DNA from: Deltaproteobacteria bacterium
Lineage (GTDB): Bacteria; Bdellovibrionota; JAJCYS01
Direction of reading: 5' to 3'
Assembly (NCBI GenBank): GCA_029262815.1
Contig: JAJCYS010000027.1
Location: forward strand, 1-53,133
Length of the DNA: 53,133 nucleotides
A program made the translations under genes and the position numbers. A model generated the notes under the pieces. It was not told the origin of the DNA. It ran no database searches and worked only from the letters and a program-made list of their open reading frames with translations. Below are positions 35,382 through 45,053 of the stretch, piece after piece (within the stretch, counting starts at the first letter, position 1; every line of letters starts with the position of its first letter).

Positions 35382-38161
35382 TGGACATTAAGCGAAATTG
35401 TTTTTTGGTTTTGGCAATAGGTGTTCTGGTTTTAGGTGCTCGGGTTGAGGCTGCTTCACCGACACAGGACAGTAGTACATCCCGCCTTGGGTTTGAGGAT
35501 GCCATTTTAAAATTGCCTGATGCTATTAAACACAACCGAGTGAAGATCGATTTTAACAACATCACGGTTTTAGATTTAGTCAAAACGATTGCAAAAATGA
35601 CCAAAAAGAACTTTATCGTAGATCCTAAAGTCCGTGGACGGATTACGATTATAGGGCCCGCTGAAGTGACCGTTCAAGCGGCTTATTATGCATTTTTGAC
35701 CTCTTTAAAAATGAATAATTTAACGATCATTCCTGAGCCTACCATTGATTCTCAAGGCACAATATTTCTTCGAATTACGACAGAACGACGAGCAAATAAA
35801 TCACCCATACCCGTGTACACGTCCGGACAGTCACCGCCATCGAGCAACTATGTGACACAGTTATTTCGACTGAAATATTTAGATTTAAATGAAGTACGTT
35901 CTCGACTGTCGAATATGGTTACCCATTCTGGACGGATGATTGCTTTTCCGCCTGATACGTTAATCATCACGGATACGGGTGCTAATATTCGGCGTATCAC
36001 AACCATCATTAAGGCATTAGACATTCGTGGGTTTCATCCGCAAATTGCTGTGGTGCCAGTCAAAAACGCTACAGTGACTGAAATGGCTGAGAAGTTGGAT
36101 GCTATTTTAGAAGAAGGGTCTACATCATCCAGAGGCGGAAGGCGATCTCGAAAAAGCCGAGGCAGCGTTTCGAGTAAACGAACGTTTGGCGGCGGTATTA
36201 TTCAAAGTATTATTCCGTATGAACGAAATAACTCCCTGATTGTCGTGGCAAATAAGCGAGGGCTTCGTGAAGTAAAACTTTTACTCGCTCAATTGGATAC
36301 ACCAGAACCATCTGGACATAGTAGTAATTTTCATGTGTATCGATGTCGATATGCCAATGCGGAGGAACTAGCTAAAACACTTACCAGTATGTTGTCTGGC
36401 GTTCAATCTCGAACCAGCCGTGCTCGAAGTAGCGTGAGAGCGGGGAGTCGTGCGAGAGCAGCCAGGGCCGGCGGTAGCACGTTTGAAGGTGAAATTAAAG
36501 TGACCGCGGATAAGCCCACCAACTCTGTGGTGATTACAGCGACTAAAAATGATTTTCAAAACCTTCAGCGAGGGGTTTTGGCGCAATTAGATGTCCCACG
36601 ATTACAGGTTTTTGTCGAATCTGTCTTTTTAGAGGTCTTTTTGACCGACACATTAGATTGGGAGTTGAGTACCAACGTTTCTGAAGATGGGCTGCCACGA
36701 GCTGCTGGATTTGTGCCAAATGCGGCTGGGCTTGTGTCGCTTCTGTCGAATGATGCCGCTCAGGCCATTGGCGGATTGACTGGGTTTATTATTGGAAAAA
36801 CGTTTGGTGGGAAGAAGGTTACGATTAATGCCGGTGGTAAAGATGTCGAAGTGGACAACATTCAAGCCTTGCTTAAATTTTTGATCACAAACAACTTTGG
36901 TAATGTGTTATCTCGCCCGACTTTGTTGGTTATGGATAATGAAGAGGGGACGATCAATATCAAAGACAAGACTCCGTCGGTTGGCAGCACAACCGTAGGC
37001 GTCAATGGAAACGTCCAAAGCATTAAAGAAGTTGAAACCGGGATTCAGCTTAAGATTACGCCTCAAATTAATCCGGATACCGGCTATGTTCGTTTAAAAT
37101 TAGACCAATCTGTATCGGAGCCTGTGACGCAAGCTGTGCCAGCTGGATTAGCTGCAACGAACGTGGGTGTCAGTAGCCGTGAAGCCCAAACAACGGTTGT
37201 GGTTGAAAATGGTCAAACGGTTGTCATCGGCGGTTTGATTCGTGACAAAGATACGGATGCACGAAAGAAAGTACCCTTTGTAGGGGACATTCCGATCTTA
37301 GGTTGGTTGTTTAAAAGCTCAGATCGAGATGTGATTCGATCGAATCTCCTTCTTCTTGTTACGCCTCACGTGGTTATGAGAAGGGAAGACGCAGACCGAT
37401 TACGAAAAAACAGCCTCTTAAATCGAAAAAATTACATTAGAGAATATTTTGGTGGGAAAGATATTTTTGAGAATGAGGCTAGAAATTTTTATAACAACGA
37501 CACCTACCTCTCACAACCTCTTTCTGACGATCGTGCCTTGCAATCTTCGATCAACGGTATGGGAAAATTAAATCCATTAATTCATCCTCATGTAGAACCT
37601 ACTGTTGCGCGCCGGCCTCAATCCACAGCCATTAAAACACCTGAAGGGAAGCGCCAGCAGATGCGTCAAAAAACCCGTTCAAGCACCACTCAGAAAAACG
37701 TTTCACCTCAGAAAAAATATGAGCGAGAGCTTCGTAAAAGATACCCTCAGAGCCGCTTGCGGAAGAAACCGACGATAGAGAAAAACAAACCTGCTGCGTT
37801 GTATACAAAGGTCAAAGAGAAAACACCTATCAATAAAACCATTGCAAAAAAACCTGCCAAAACCAAACGGGTGGCTATGACACGACGTTCGAAACCTGAG
37901 CCTAAGATTAAGCCTGTTATTTTGCCGCCAATCGAACAACCCAAAAAGTTGATCCCCAAACCTAAGGTAAGAGAAGCGTTTGTGCCGACTCCCCAAGTGA
38001 CATCGGTATTGCCGAAGCAGATTGAAAAAACGCATGTAAAAGTGGTTCTCAAAAAAGAGCCTATTGCAAAACCAATTTTGGCTCCTGCAGTTACTTCTCC
38101 TCAAAAACCACGTAAAAGTTTAGCTGAAGTAGAAAAAGAAATTTTAAAATTGGAGTTTTAA
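35381..38161 (+). CDS. gspD: type II secretion outer-membrane secretin
   Basis: Forms the outer-membrane gate. 926 residues: signal peptide; N0 domain (INFNNITVLDLVKTIAKMTKKNFIVDP-like, about 50-130); N1-N3 domains; and the secretin core (about 405-675) with VFVESVFLEVFL, VLSRPTLLVMDNEEG, the VENGQTVVIGGLIRDKD motif and PFVGDIPILGWLF. Two Ser/Arg-rich loops interrupt the N domains (about 246-268 and 339-366). After the core there are about 250 further residues, and from about 743 they are very Lys/Arg/Pro-rich. Ordinary GspD is 650-750 residues, so the basic tail is unusual. No pilotin gene is seen nearby. Confidence 0.95.
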   Translation: MDIKRNCFLVLAIGVLVLGARVEAASPTQDSSTSRLGFEDAILKLPDAIKHNRVKIDFNNITVLDLVKTIAKMTKKNFIVDPKVRGRITIIGPAEVTVQAAYYAFLTSLKMNNLTIIPEPTIDSQGTIFLRITTERRANKSPIPVYTSGQSPPSSNYVTQLFRLKYLDLNEVRSRLSNMVTHSGRMIAFPPDTLIITDTGANIRRITTIIKALDIRGFHPQIAVVPVKNATVTEMAEKLDAILEEGSTSSRGGRRSRKSRGSVSSKRTFGGGIIQSIIPYERNNSLIVVANKRGLREVKLLLAQLDTPEPSGHSSNFHVYRCRYANAEELAKTLTSMLSGVQSRTSRARSSVRAGSRARAARAGGSTFEGEIKVTADKPTNSVVITATKNDFQNLQRGVLAQLDVPRLQVFVESVFLEVFLTDTLDWELSTNVSEDGLPRAAGFVPNAAGLVSLLSNDAAQAIGGLTGFIIGKTFGGKKVTINAGGKDVEVDNIQALLKFLITNNFGNVLSRPTLLVMDNEEGTINIKDKTPSVGSTTVGVNGNVQSIKEVETGIQLKITPQINPDTGYVRLKLDQSVSEPVTQAVPAGLAATNVGVSSREAQTTVVVENGQTVVIGGLIRDKDTDARKKVPFVGDIPILGWLFKSSDRDVIRSNLLLLVTPHVVMRREDADRLRKNSLLNRKNYIREYFGGKDIFENEARNFYNNDTYLSQPLSDDRALQSSINGMGKLNPLIHPHVEPTVARRPQSTAIKTPEGKRQQMRQKTRSSTTQKNVSPQKKYERELRKRYPQSRLRKKPTIEKNKPAALYTKVKEKTPINKTIAKKPAKTKRVAMTRRSKPEPKIKPVILPPIEQPKKLIPKPKVREAFVPTPQVTSVLPKQIEKTHVKVVLKKEPIAKPILAPAVTSPQKPRKSLAEVEKEILKLEF

Positions 38162-38164
38162 TCG

Positions 38165-39871
38165 GTGAATGATAAGCAACCTAGAATATTGAACAACCGT
38201 CTCGGTTCTATCCTGCTTGAGCATACGCGATTGACTGAGGAGCAACTTGCTGAGGTACTGGAGATTCAGCAGGAGAAGGGTGGCAAATTAGGCGAAATTT
38301 TAATTCAGAAAAGTTATTTAACCCATGAAGAGGTCTTAAAGGCATTAAGCCATCAAATGGGGATTCCGTATTTGGACTCTCTAGCTAAATATGAGGTCCC
38401 TACGTCACTCGTTTCAAATCTGCCTATTTCATATGCTAAGCAGTATGAAATCGTACCTGTTGAAGAGACAGAGACGTACGTTACGGTCGCCGTCAGTGAT
38501 CCATTGAACCATGCGCCGGTAGATGATTTGCGGTTGATGTATGGCAAAAATATTCGATTTGTCATTGCGCCTCCAGCAGAAATTCAAGATACGATCAACG
38601 GGGTTTATGAGCGGTCGACGACAATCATCAGTGAGGTTGAGGATGAAGATGAAGAGGTTCAGTACGACTTAGATGAACCGTTAGATCTGCTGGAAGCGAG
38701 TGAAGAGGATGCTCCTGTTATTCGGTTGGTCAACAATATTTTGTTTAGAGCCGTCAAAGATCGGGCGAGTGATATCCATATTGAACCTTTTGAGAAATTG
38801 CTTAATATTCGATTTCGAGTAGATGGGGTGTTGAGTGATATATTGAAACCGCCCAAACGTTATTTGTCTGGTTTGGTTTCTCGAATTAAGGTGATGGCAA
38901 ACTTGAACATCGCTGAAAAACGTTTGCCTCAAGATGGTCGTATCAAAATTAGAATTGGTGGGAAAGAAGTTGATATTCGTGTGTCAACGGTACCGGTTTC
39001 TTATGGTGAACGAATTGTGATGCGTCTAGCTGACAAGAGTAGTACGATTCTGCAACTCGAAAAATTAGGGTTCAATGAAGCGAGCCTCGAGAAGATCAAT
39101 GGGTTAATTGCCAATCACCACGGCATCATCCTTGTAACTGGGCCGACGGGTAGTGGAAAATCAACAACGCTTTATTCGTGCTTGGCACGACTCGATGCAA
39201 AAACAAAAAATATTTTAACAGTTGAAGATCCTGTCGAAATCAATATTTCCGGCATCGGTCAAGTACAGGTGAATGCAAAAATTGATTTAACGTTTGCAAC
39301 AGCGTTGCGTGCCTTTTTGCGTCAAGATCCGGATATTGTGATGGTGGGTGAAATTCGAGATAAAGAAACGGCTGAAATCGCAATTCATGCTTCACTGACA
39401 GGTCACTTAGTACTATCTACATTGCATACTAATGATGCACCGGGTGCCATTCCAAGGTTTATTGATATGGGTGTAGAGCCATTTCTCGTAGCTTCATCCA
39501 TGTTAGGTGTCATGGCACAGCGACTTATCCGTAAACTATGTCCGCATTGTCGGGAGCCCCATGTGTACGATGAGAGTACCCTGCGGCAATATGGCTTTGA
39601 ACCCGGAACGTTTTCTGGCAAAACCATTTACCGTGCTGCTGGGTGTGATCAATGCTTACAATCGGGATACATGGGTCGAACGGTTATCCATGAACTTTTT
39701 GTCATCAGCGATGAAATTCGGCAACTGATTATTCAAAACGTAGATACTGGAAGATTAAAAAAGCAAGCTTCAGATGAAGGAATGGTGAGTATTCGAGATG
39801 ATGGGATTGAAAAAGTAATTAATGGAGATACGACTATAGAAGAAGTTGTTCGAGTTACGCAAGAGGATTAA
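38165..39871 (+). CDS. gspE: type II secretion ATPase
   Basis: Cytoplasmic hexameric ATPase that powers pseudopilus assembly. 568 residues: an N-terminal MshEN/GspE-N domain (RLGSILLEHTRLTEEQLAEVLEIQQEKGG), the catalytic core with Walker A GPTGSGKSTT, Asp box, Walker B-type DPDIVMVGEIRDKETAEIA and His box HLVLSTLHTNDAPGA, and a C-terminal zinc site CPHC...CDQC. GTG 38165 follows gspD by 3 bases. Confidence 0.97.
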   Translation: MNDKQPRILNNRLGSILLEHTRLTEEQLAEVLEIQQEKGGKLGEILIQKSYLTHEEVLKALSHQMGIPYLDSLAKYEVPTSLVSNLPISYAKQYEIVPVEETETYVTVAVSDPLNHAPVDDLRLMYGKNIRFVIAPPAEIQDTINGVYERSTTIISEVEDEDEEVQYDLDEPLDLLEASEEDAPVIRLVNNILFRAVKDRASDIHIEPFEKLLNIRFRVDGVLSDILKPPKRYLSGLVSRIKVMANLNIAEKRLPQDGRIKIRIGGKEVDIRVSTVPVSYGERIVMRLADKSSTILQLEKLGFNEASLEKINGLIANHHGIILVTGPTGSGKSTTLYSCLARLDAKTKNILTVEDPVEINISGIGQVQVNAKIDLTFATALRAFLRQDPDIVMVGEIRDKETAEIAIHASLTGHLVLSTLHTNDAPGAIPRFIDMGVEPFLVASSMLGVMAQRLIRKLCPHCREPHVYDESTLRQYGFEPGTFSGKTIYRAAGCDQCLQSGYMGRTVIHELFVISDEIRQLIIQNVDTGRLKKQASDEGMVSIRDDGIEKVINGDTTIEEVVRVTQED

Positions 39872-39876
39872 GAAAG

Positions 39877-41094
39877 ATGGCTTTATTTACATATCAGGGA
39901 GTAGACGGTAAAGGCAAATCTGTCAAAGGTGTGATTGAAGCTGATAATTTAAGAGCTGCTAGGACAAAATTAAAATCATCACGTATTTATCCGACAAGAG
40001 TAACCGAAAAAACGGTTGCAGATAAGGCAGCACAGAACTCTTTGTTGAGTGGCTTGGTGAAGCAAGTCAAGATGGCCGATATTGTGAATATGACACGTCA
40101 GCTTTCTGTTTTGATATCAGCTCATGTGCCTTTAGTCACCGCCTTAGGCGCTATGGTGGATCAGGTTGAAAATCCTAAGTTAAAAAATATTCTTTCTCAT
40201 GTGAAGCAACAGGTAAATGAGGGGAAAGGGTTAGCCGATGCGTTTGCCGAACATCCCGATGTATTTAGTGACATTTATATTAACTTAGTTCGTGCGGGGG
40301 AAGCGTCAGGTAGTTTGGATAAGGTAATGAAGCGTCTTGCTGATTTCACACAAGATCAATTTGCATTGGTGAATAAAGTAAAAAGTGCGATGACATATCC
40401 ACTTGCGATGGCGGTAATCGGTGGATTGGCGCTTATTCTTATTTTTTCGTTTGTAGTACCTAAAATTACAAAAGTCCTAGTGGATCAAAACATACCGCTA
40501 CCCATATATACGGAGATCTTGATCGGAACTTCAGCTTTTTTGAAGCAATATTGGTGGGCTGTTATCTTGGGAGGGATCGGTGCTTTTCTGCTATTTCGAA
40601 TGTGGCTTAAGACCGAAAAAGGCAGATTCAAATTCGATCGATTTTTGTTAAACGCACCTGTGTTGGGAGACTTGAATCGAAAAGTGGCTATCTCTCGTTT
40701 TGCCAAAACACTTGCAACGCTGTTGTCAGGCGGGGTGAAAATTCTTCAAGCGATTAATATTTCGAAATTTGTTGTGGGGAATAAAGTATATGAAGCTATT
40801 TTAGCTGACGCATCATCTCGGATTGAAGAAGGAGAGGATATTGCAGGGCCTCTAAAAAAATCTGGATATTTTCCACCGATTGTGACTCAGATGATTAGTA
40901 TTGGGGAGAAAACAGGTGAGCTTGAAAGCATGCTAGAGAGTGTAGCTGATGGATACGATGAGGAAGTGAGTAACGCCTTAGAGGCGATGACTAGTTTGTT
41001 AGAGCCCATCATGATTGTTGTGATGGGAGGCATTATTGGGTTTGTGGTGATTTCTATTTTGGTGCCCATGATGGAAATGACAAAAGTGAACTAA
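39877..41094 (+). CDS. gspF: type II secretion inner-membrane platform protein
   Basis: Polytopic core of the platform. 405 residues with two homologous T2SSF domains (about 70-195 and 275-395), each with the MTRQLSVLISAHVPLVTALGAM or FAKTLATLLSGGVKILQAINIS pattern and EAS/EKTGEL motifs, and three membrane helices (LALILIFSFVVPKI, WWAVILGGIGAFLLF, IMIVVMGGIIGFVVISILVPM). Five bases after gspE; normal length. Confidence 0.96.
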   Translation: MALFTYQGVDGKGKSVKGVIEADNLRAARTKLKSSRIYPTRVTEKTVADKAAQNSLLSGLVKQVKMADIVNMTRQLSVLISAHVPLVTALGAMVDQVENPKLKNILSHVKQQVNEGKGLADAFAEHPDVFSDIYINLVRAGEASGSLDKVMKRLADFTQDQFALVNKVKSAMTYPLAMAVIGGLALILIFSFVVPKITKVLVDQNIPLPIYTEILIGTSAFLKQYWWAVILGGIGAFLLFRMWLKTEKGRFKFDRFLLNAPVLGDLNRKVAISRFAKTLATLLSGGVKILQAINISKFVVGNKVYEAILADASSRIEEGEDIAGPLKKSGYFPPIVTQMISIGEKTGELESMLESVADGYDEEVSNALEAMTSLLEPIMIVVMGGIIGFVVISILVPMMEMTKVN

Positions 41095-41124
41095 TTATTT
41101 TAAATAATGAAGGAAGGAGGCGAT

Positions 41125-41604
41125 ATGAAAAAAGCAGGATGCAAATCGGAAATAACACTCATAGAAGGTGTGAAGGCGATCGGACAGAAGGGTTTTTCTC
41201 TCGTAGAAATTATGATTGCCATTACAATCTTAGGATTAGTGTTGGCATTGGTTGGAACCAACGTGTTGAAGCGTTTGGACGAAGCACGAGTAAGTACTGC
41301 ACAAAACCAAATTCGACTCTTCAAGACTGCATTGCTTGAGTATTATGCTCAAGAGAAGAAAATGCCAACAGATGCTGAAGGCTTAGAAGCGCTTGCCGAA
41401 AAAGGTTATTTGGGTGACAGCGAGGAATCACCTTTAGATCCATGGGATAACGAATATATATACAAACACCAGGGTGGTCGAAAATTTGTCATTATTTCAT
41501 TTGGTGCTGACGGTGCTGAAGGTGGTGAAGAGATCGATGCGGATATTAGTTCAGCAGATTTGGGTAAACGTAAGAAACGCAAAAAGAAATCTGATGATAA
41601 ATAA
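41125..41604 (+). CDS. gspG: major pseudopilin
   Basis: Main subunit of the T2SS pseudopilus. ATG 41125 was chosen because AAGGAGG lies just before it; the frame also has an ATG at 41107. The leader ends GQKG before FSLVEIMIAITILGLVLALVG, a textbook prepilin peptidase site with Glu at position +5. The C-terminal calcium-loop region (SPLDPWDNEYIYKHQGGRKFVIISFGADGAEGGEE) is recognisable. The last 15 residues are Lys-rich. The leader (about 25 residues) is longer than in enterobacterial homologues. Confidence 0.96.
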   Translation: MKKAGCKSEITLIEGVKAIGQKGFSLVEIMIAITILGLVLALVGTNVLKRLDEARVSTAQNQIRLFKTALLEYYAQEKKMPTDAEGLEALAEKGYLGDSEESPLDPWDNEYIYKHQGGRKFVIISFGADGAEGGEEIDADISSADLGKRKKRKKKSDDK

Positions 41605-41633
41605 ACGATTGCATTGATGAACTTTGAGATTTT

Positions 41634-42266
41634 ATGGGTTTTGTGGATCATAAAAAGAGGGGGTGTCAAAAGCGATCTGGTTTTAGCTTAGTTGAAATCA
41701 TGATCGTGTTGGTGATTATCAGCTTTATGCTGTTCATTGTCATCCCATCTACCAATCGAATATTTCGGACTGAGCTTAAGTCTACGATGCGCAAACTTGG
41801 TGCGGTTGCTCAGTCCGTCTATAGCCAAGCCGTTTTTTCTCAAAAACTATATAGACTTGTCATTGATTTAAATGAAAGTGAAGTTTGGGTAGAAGAGTCG
41901 ACGGGTGTTCCCATGGTGACTGTAGCACCGGGTCTTTGGGGCAACAAAGATAAACCTGATGAAGAAAAACCCAAAGATCCTTTCGTTAAGTATGACGATC
42001 CTTTGATTGAAGATTTTGTGATACCTGAGACAGTCGAAATCGAAGATGTGGTAAACGAGGCGTGGTATGCAAAACCCATAAGCGAAGGGAAAGTATTTAT
42101 TTTCTTTTATCCTTATGGAGAAATGGATTTAGCTTTAATCCATCTTAGAGAAAAAGATGGAGAAACTCGGTACACAATCGAATATTCTCCGATTTCGGGA
42201 GCGCCACGATTTTACTCTGGATACACTTGGTACAATGGCGACGAACCACCTGCTGAGGATAAGTAA
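41634..42266 (+). CDS. gspH: minor pseudopilin H
   Basis: 210 residues. Prepilin leader ending KRSG before FSLVEIMIVLVIISFMLFIVIPS, with Glu +5. The rest is a beta-rich GspH-type domain containing an acidic, Pro-rich loop (DKPDEEKPKDPFVKYDDPLIEDF). Its stop overlaps the gspI ATG by one base. Assignment as H rather than another minor pseudopilin rests on operon order and size. Confidence 0.85.
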   Translation: MGFVDHKKRGCQKRSGFSLVEIMIVLVIISFMLFIVIPSTNRIFRTELKSTMRKLGAVAQSVYSQAVFSQKLYRLVIDLNESEVWVEESTGVPMVTVAPGLWGNKDKPDEEKPKDPFVKYDDPLIEDFVIPETVEIEDVVNEAWYAKPISEGKVFIFFYPYGEMDLALIHLREKDGETRYTIEYSPISGAPRFYSGYTWYNGDEPPAEDK

Positions 42267-42736
42267 TGAAGTCGCAAGCTGGGTTTACTTTAGCAGAGGT
42301 GTTGGTGGCCATGCTTATTTTAAGCATGGGTATAGTCACCATTGTGTCACTTCAATCTGTGAATACCCAAAAAGCCGTTAAAGCAGCGCAATTAACTACT
42401 GCAACTATGGTGGCGCGTTCGATCATGGTTGATGCCTATCTCAAATTTTATCGAAAAAAGTTCGGTAGTGGCGGAAAAGAATCCAAAAGTGGTACCGCTG
42501 TGGCTGGTGGGATTACTTTTAAATGGATGTATACATTAAAAGATGTACCTTTCCAAATGCCTGAAGAATTTCAGGAAGAGGATGAAGAGGGACAGCCTAA
42601 AGAATCTGATGAGGAAGAAAATCCGTTATTGATACCGATCTTAAAAAGTATTAATAAGTATTTCAAAAAAGCCATGCGTGAATTGAGTGTAGAAGTGATG
42701 TGGGACGGGCTTAAACCTGAAGAAAAAATATTTTAG
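42266..42736 (+). CDS. gspI: minor pseudopilin I, ending at an in-frame amber codon
   Basis: 156 residues to TAG 42734-42736. Short leader MKSQAG before FTLAEVLVAMLILSMGIVTIVSLQ with Glu +5, followed by QKAVKAAQLTTATMVARSIMVD, typical of GspI. The domain ends RELSVEVMWDGLKPEEKIF, where GspI proteins usually continue for a few more strand residues. After the TAG the same frame stays open for 27 codons to TAA 42818-42820, two bases before gspJ. The gene may thus be interrupted, read through, or miscalled at one base. Confidence 0.88.
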   Translation: MKSQAGFTLAEVLVAMLILSMGIVTIVSLQSVNTQKAVKAAQLTTATMVARSIMVDAYLKFYRKKFGSGGKESKSGTAVAGGITFKWMYTLKDVPFQMPEEFQEEDEEGQPKESDEEENPLLIPILKSINKYFKKAMRELSVEVMWDGLKPEEKIF

Positions 42737-42820
42737 ACGACTCTGATGATGGATTTTTCTCAGCCTATTGAAATTCCCAATATTCCCTTAGGAGGGGGAC
42801 TCGGTGGGGGCGGGCCCTAA
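42737..42820 (+). other. in-frame continuation of gspI beyond an amber codon
   Basis: The 84 bases after the gspI TAG read TTLMMDFSQPIEIPNIPL followed by a Gly-rich end and TAA. They are in the same frame as gspI, fill the gap up to gspJ with only two bases left, and look like pseudopilin sequence rather than spacer. Every other gap in this operon is 30 bases or less. An independent mini-ORF from ATG 42746 is possible but lacks a ribosome site. Confidence 0.5.
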
Positions 42821-42822
42821 AA

Positions 42823-43635
42823 ATGAGTGGGATACACAAATGGAAGCAGGGATTTTCCTTGGTAGAAGTGATGATCACTATGGTGATTCTGAGTTTTATT
42901 ATTTATGGCACCATGTCTATGGTCAATCGAAACCAACGGCTTGCTGCGGTCATACACGAAGAGCTTTCACTTTTTCACGAGATACGCGCATCTATGACAT
43001 CTATAGAAAACGATATATCGATGATATTTGTTATGAAACCAAGATTTGATTTTCAAAACCGCCAAGAAATATTTGATGCAGTCTTTATCGGCACACCGAA
43101 GAAATTCAGTGCTGTGACGATGAATTACCAAAAACGTGTTGCTACTCAACGGGATACAAATATTCGTGAAATTGAATATTATGTACTAAAAGACAAAACA
43201 GCTAACGAAGGCGAGCCTGCGTTTTCATTAATGAAGAAAAAATCTTCATTTTTAGATGAAGAGCTGTTCGGCCCAGGGATTGAATATGCTGTGTTAACTG
43301 ATTTAAAGTCATTTTCATTTCGGTACTATTTTGAAAAAGATAGAACATGGCTAACGGAATGGGATTCCAGACGTGGGAATACAAAAAACATAGCTCCGAG
43401 GGCTGTAGAGGTTACATTTGAAATATACCAACGTGATCCGGATGATCCTGACAAAAAGCCAAAAGTATTATTTTTTCAAACTAAGTTTTTGGCCGATTCG
43501 GTGATAGAGCGATCTCGATTATTTGAGCTCTCTAAGAATGTACAGCAGCTTCAACAACTAGCTGGCAGTAAACAAGGTGCGACTTCTTCTGGTTCGAGCT
43601 CAAGTGGACAATCTTCGGGTGGGGTATCACCGTGA
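42823..43635 (+). CDS. gspJ: minor pseudopilin J
   Basis: 270 residues. Leader ending WKQG before FSLVEVMITMVILSFIIYGTMSMVN with Glu +5; the C-terminal part has AVEVTFEIYQRD, typical of GspJ. It ends in a Ser/Gly-rich tail (about 250-270). Its stop overlaps the gspK start by four bases. It should cap the pseudopilus tip with GspI and GspK. Confidence 0.9.
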   Translation: MSGIHKWKQGFSLVEVMITMVILSFIIYGTMSMVNRNQRLAAVIHEELSLFHEIRASMTSIENDISMIFVMKPRFDFQNRQEIFDAVFIGTPKKFSAVTMNYQKRVATQRDTNIREIEYYVLKDKTANEGEPAFSLMKKKSSFLDEELFGPGIEYAVLTDLKSFSFRYYFEKDRTWLTEWDSRRGNTKNIAPRAVEVTFEIYQRDPDDPDKKPKVLFFQTKFLADSVIERSRLFELSKNVQQLQQLAGSKQGATSSGSSSSGQSSGGVSP

Positions 43636-45041
43636 TGGAGAGTCGAAATAAAAACGGCCGGCAGTCTGGGGTCGCCATTTTATTAGTTTTGGTGAGTATT
43701 TCTATACTCACTGTCATTGTTTTTGCTTTGACATTTTCGACAGGTGTACACTCAAGGCTCTCAAGATCGTTCCATATGACGGGTCAGGCACGTTATCTAT
43801 CTAAAAGTGCGTTAAATATCGCTCTGCTTCGAATGTATATGTATATGAACATCATGGCTTTGTCGAGTAAGACGAAGCTACCTTTTTCAAGTCAAGATCT
43901 CGCTAACCTATATTTAATTCCTATGCCGGCATTCCCATTTAATAAAGAGTTTGCTCAGGTGTTTCCGGTGGCTGTGCGAATTGGATTAGAGAAATTTGAA
44001 AAAGAATCGATTATGGGTAAGATCAAAGGGTCGAAGTTTTCTGCTAATGTACGTGGCCTTTCGGGTCGCATTCCTATCAATGCGTTGGATGGGGAACCCG
44101 AGCGATTCAGTTCCCAAAAAATTCAAAAAATCTATGCAAACTATTTGACGCAGATTATTGAACAAGTGGCAGAGGAAGATGAAACTTGGGAAGATCGAAC
44201 TGAAGGGGCTTTCCCAAAGGATTTAGTCAATCGATTGAAAGATTATATAGACTTGGACACAATAGAGCAGCCTGAAGGGAACTTGGAGGATGCTTTTTAT
44301 CAAGGGTTGAATCCCCCAGAGTTTTTGAGGCATAGGCGATTTAAATTTTTGGTTGATTTGGCATTGCCTAAAGGTTGGAACCAAGCCTTGGCGACAGAAT
44401 TTGGCTCTTTATTTAATTTGTATGGATTTTACCCCATGATGCATGTCAATGATATGCCGAGTGAGTTGTGGAAAGTGGTACTGGATCGACCTACTAATGA
44501 TCAGTTAAGTGCGCTATCGGAACGGCTAGGAACTAAGTGGTTCACATCGTTTAAGGACTTAGAAAATTTTTTAAAGGTTCAAGAGTTGAGTATGACGAAA
44601 CTGGGGCAAGAGTTAAAACCTCTATTTTTCTATAAAGAGCAAACGGCCTTTGAGATTGAATCTACGGGATTGATCGGCGACTTTAAGCAACAATTTAAAA
44701 CAATCGTCATTCTTAAGCCACCTAGGGCTAAGGTGCAACAAGAAGAAAAGCGAATTCGAAAACTGGTGGTGGATACGCAAAAGAAGATTGATCAATTGGG
44801 CATGGATCCAAATGATCCACAACTGGTGTCATGGAAAGACGACCCGTTTAATGTATTTAGTGATCCAAAAAAGAATCAGAGTCAGTCTGGACAGCAACAG
44901 CCGGCTCAAGGGCAAACGACAAATACTGGACAGGGTCAGACGGCTGGACAGCCGAAGCAACCCAAAAAGAAATCTGGTACACAAATTTTCAAAGAATCAC
45001 CTGGTGAGATGAGTATAGTTCACTGGGGAAGGTCGATTTAA
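43632..45041 (+). CDS. gspK: minor pseudopilin K
   Basis: 469 residues. Leader ending RQSG before VAILLVLVSISILTVIVFAL; as is usual for GspK the Glu at +5 is absent. A large periplasmic domain follows with SGRIPINALDGEP, VNRLKDYIDLD and FKDLENFL, matching GspK. The end (about 412-455) is Gln/Gly/Thr-rich low complexity, then a short conserved-looking tail. ATG 43632 (or 43635) starts it. Tip protein of the pseudopilus. Confidence 0.9.
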   Translation: MMESRNKNGRQSGVAILLVLVSISILTVIVFALTFSTGVHSRLSRSFHMTGQARYLSKSALNIALLRMYMYMNIMALSSKTKLPFSSQDLANLYLIPMPAFPFNKEFAQVFPVAVRIGLEKFEKESIMGKIKGSKFSANVRGLSGRIPINALDGEPERFSSQKIQKIYANYLTQIIEQVAEEDETWEDRTEGAFPKDLVNRLKDYIDLDTIEQPEGNLEDAFYQGLNPPEFLRHRRFKFLVDLALPKGWNQALATEFGSLFNLYGFYPMMHVNDMPSELWKVVLDRPTNDQLSALSERLGTKWFTSFKDLENFLKVQELSMTKLGQELKPLFFYKEQTAFEIESTGLIGDFKQQFKTIVILKPPRAKVQQEEKRIRKLVVDTQKKIDQLGMDPNDPQLVSWKDDPFNVFSDPKKNQSQSGQQQPAQGQTTNTGQGQTAGQPKQPKKKSGTQIFKESPGEMSIVHWGRSI

Positions 45042-45053
45042 GGAGGCAGATGC

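Noticed and set aside
42266..42820. genome-wide recoding of TAG as a sense codon
   Set aside because: Several other genes in the window end naturally at TAG with full-length products, so the gspI amber is a local matter.
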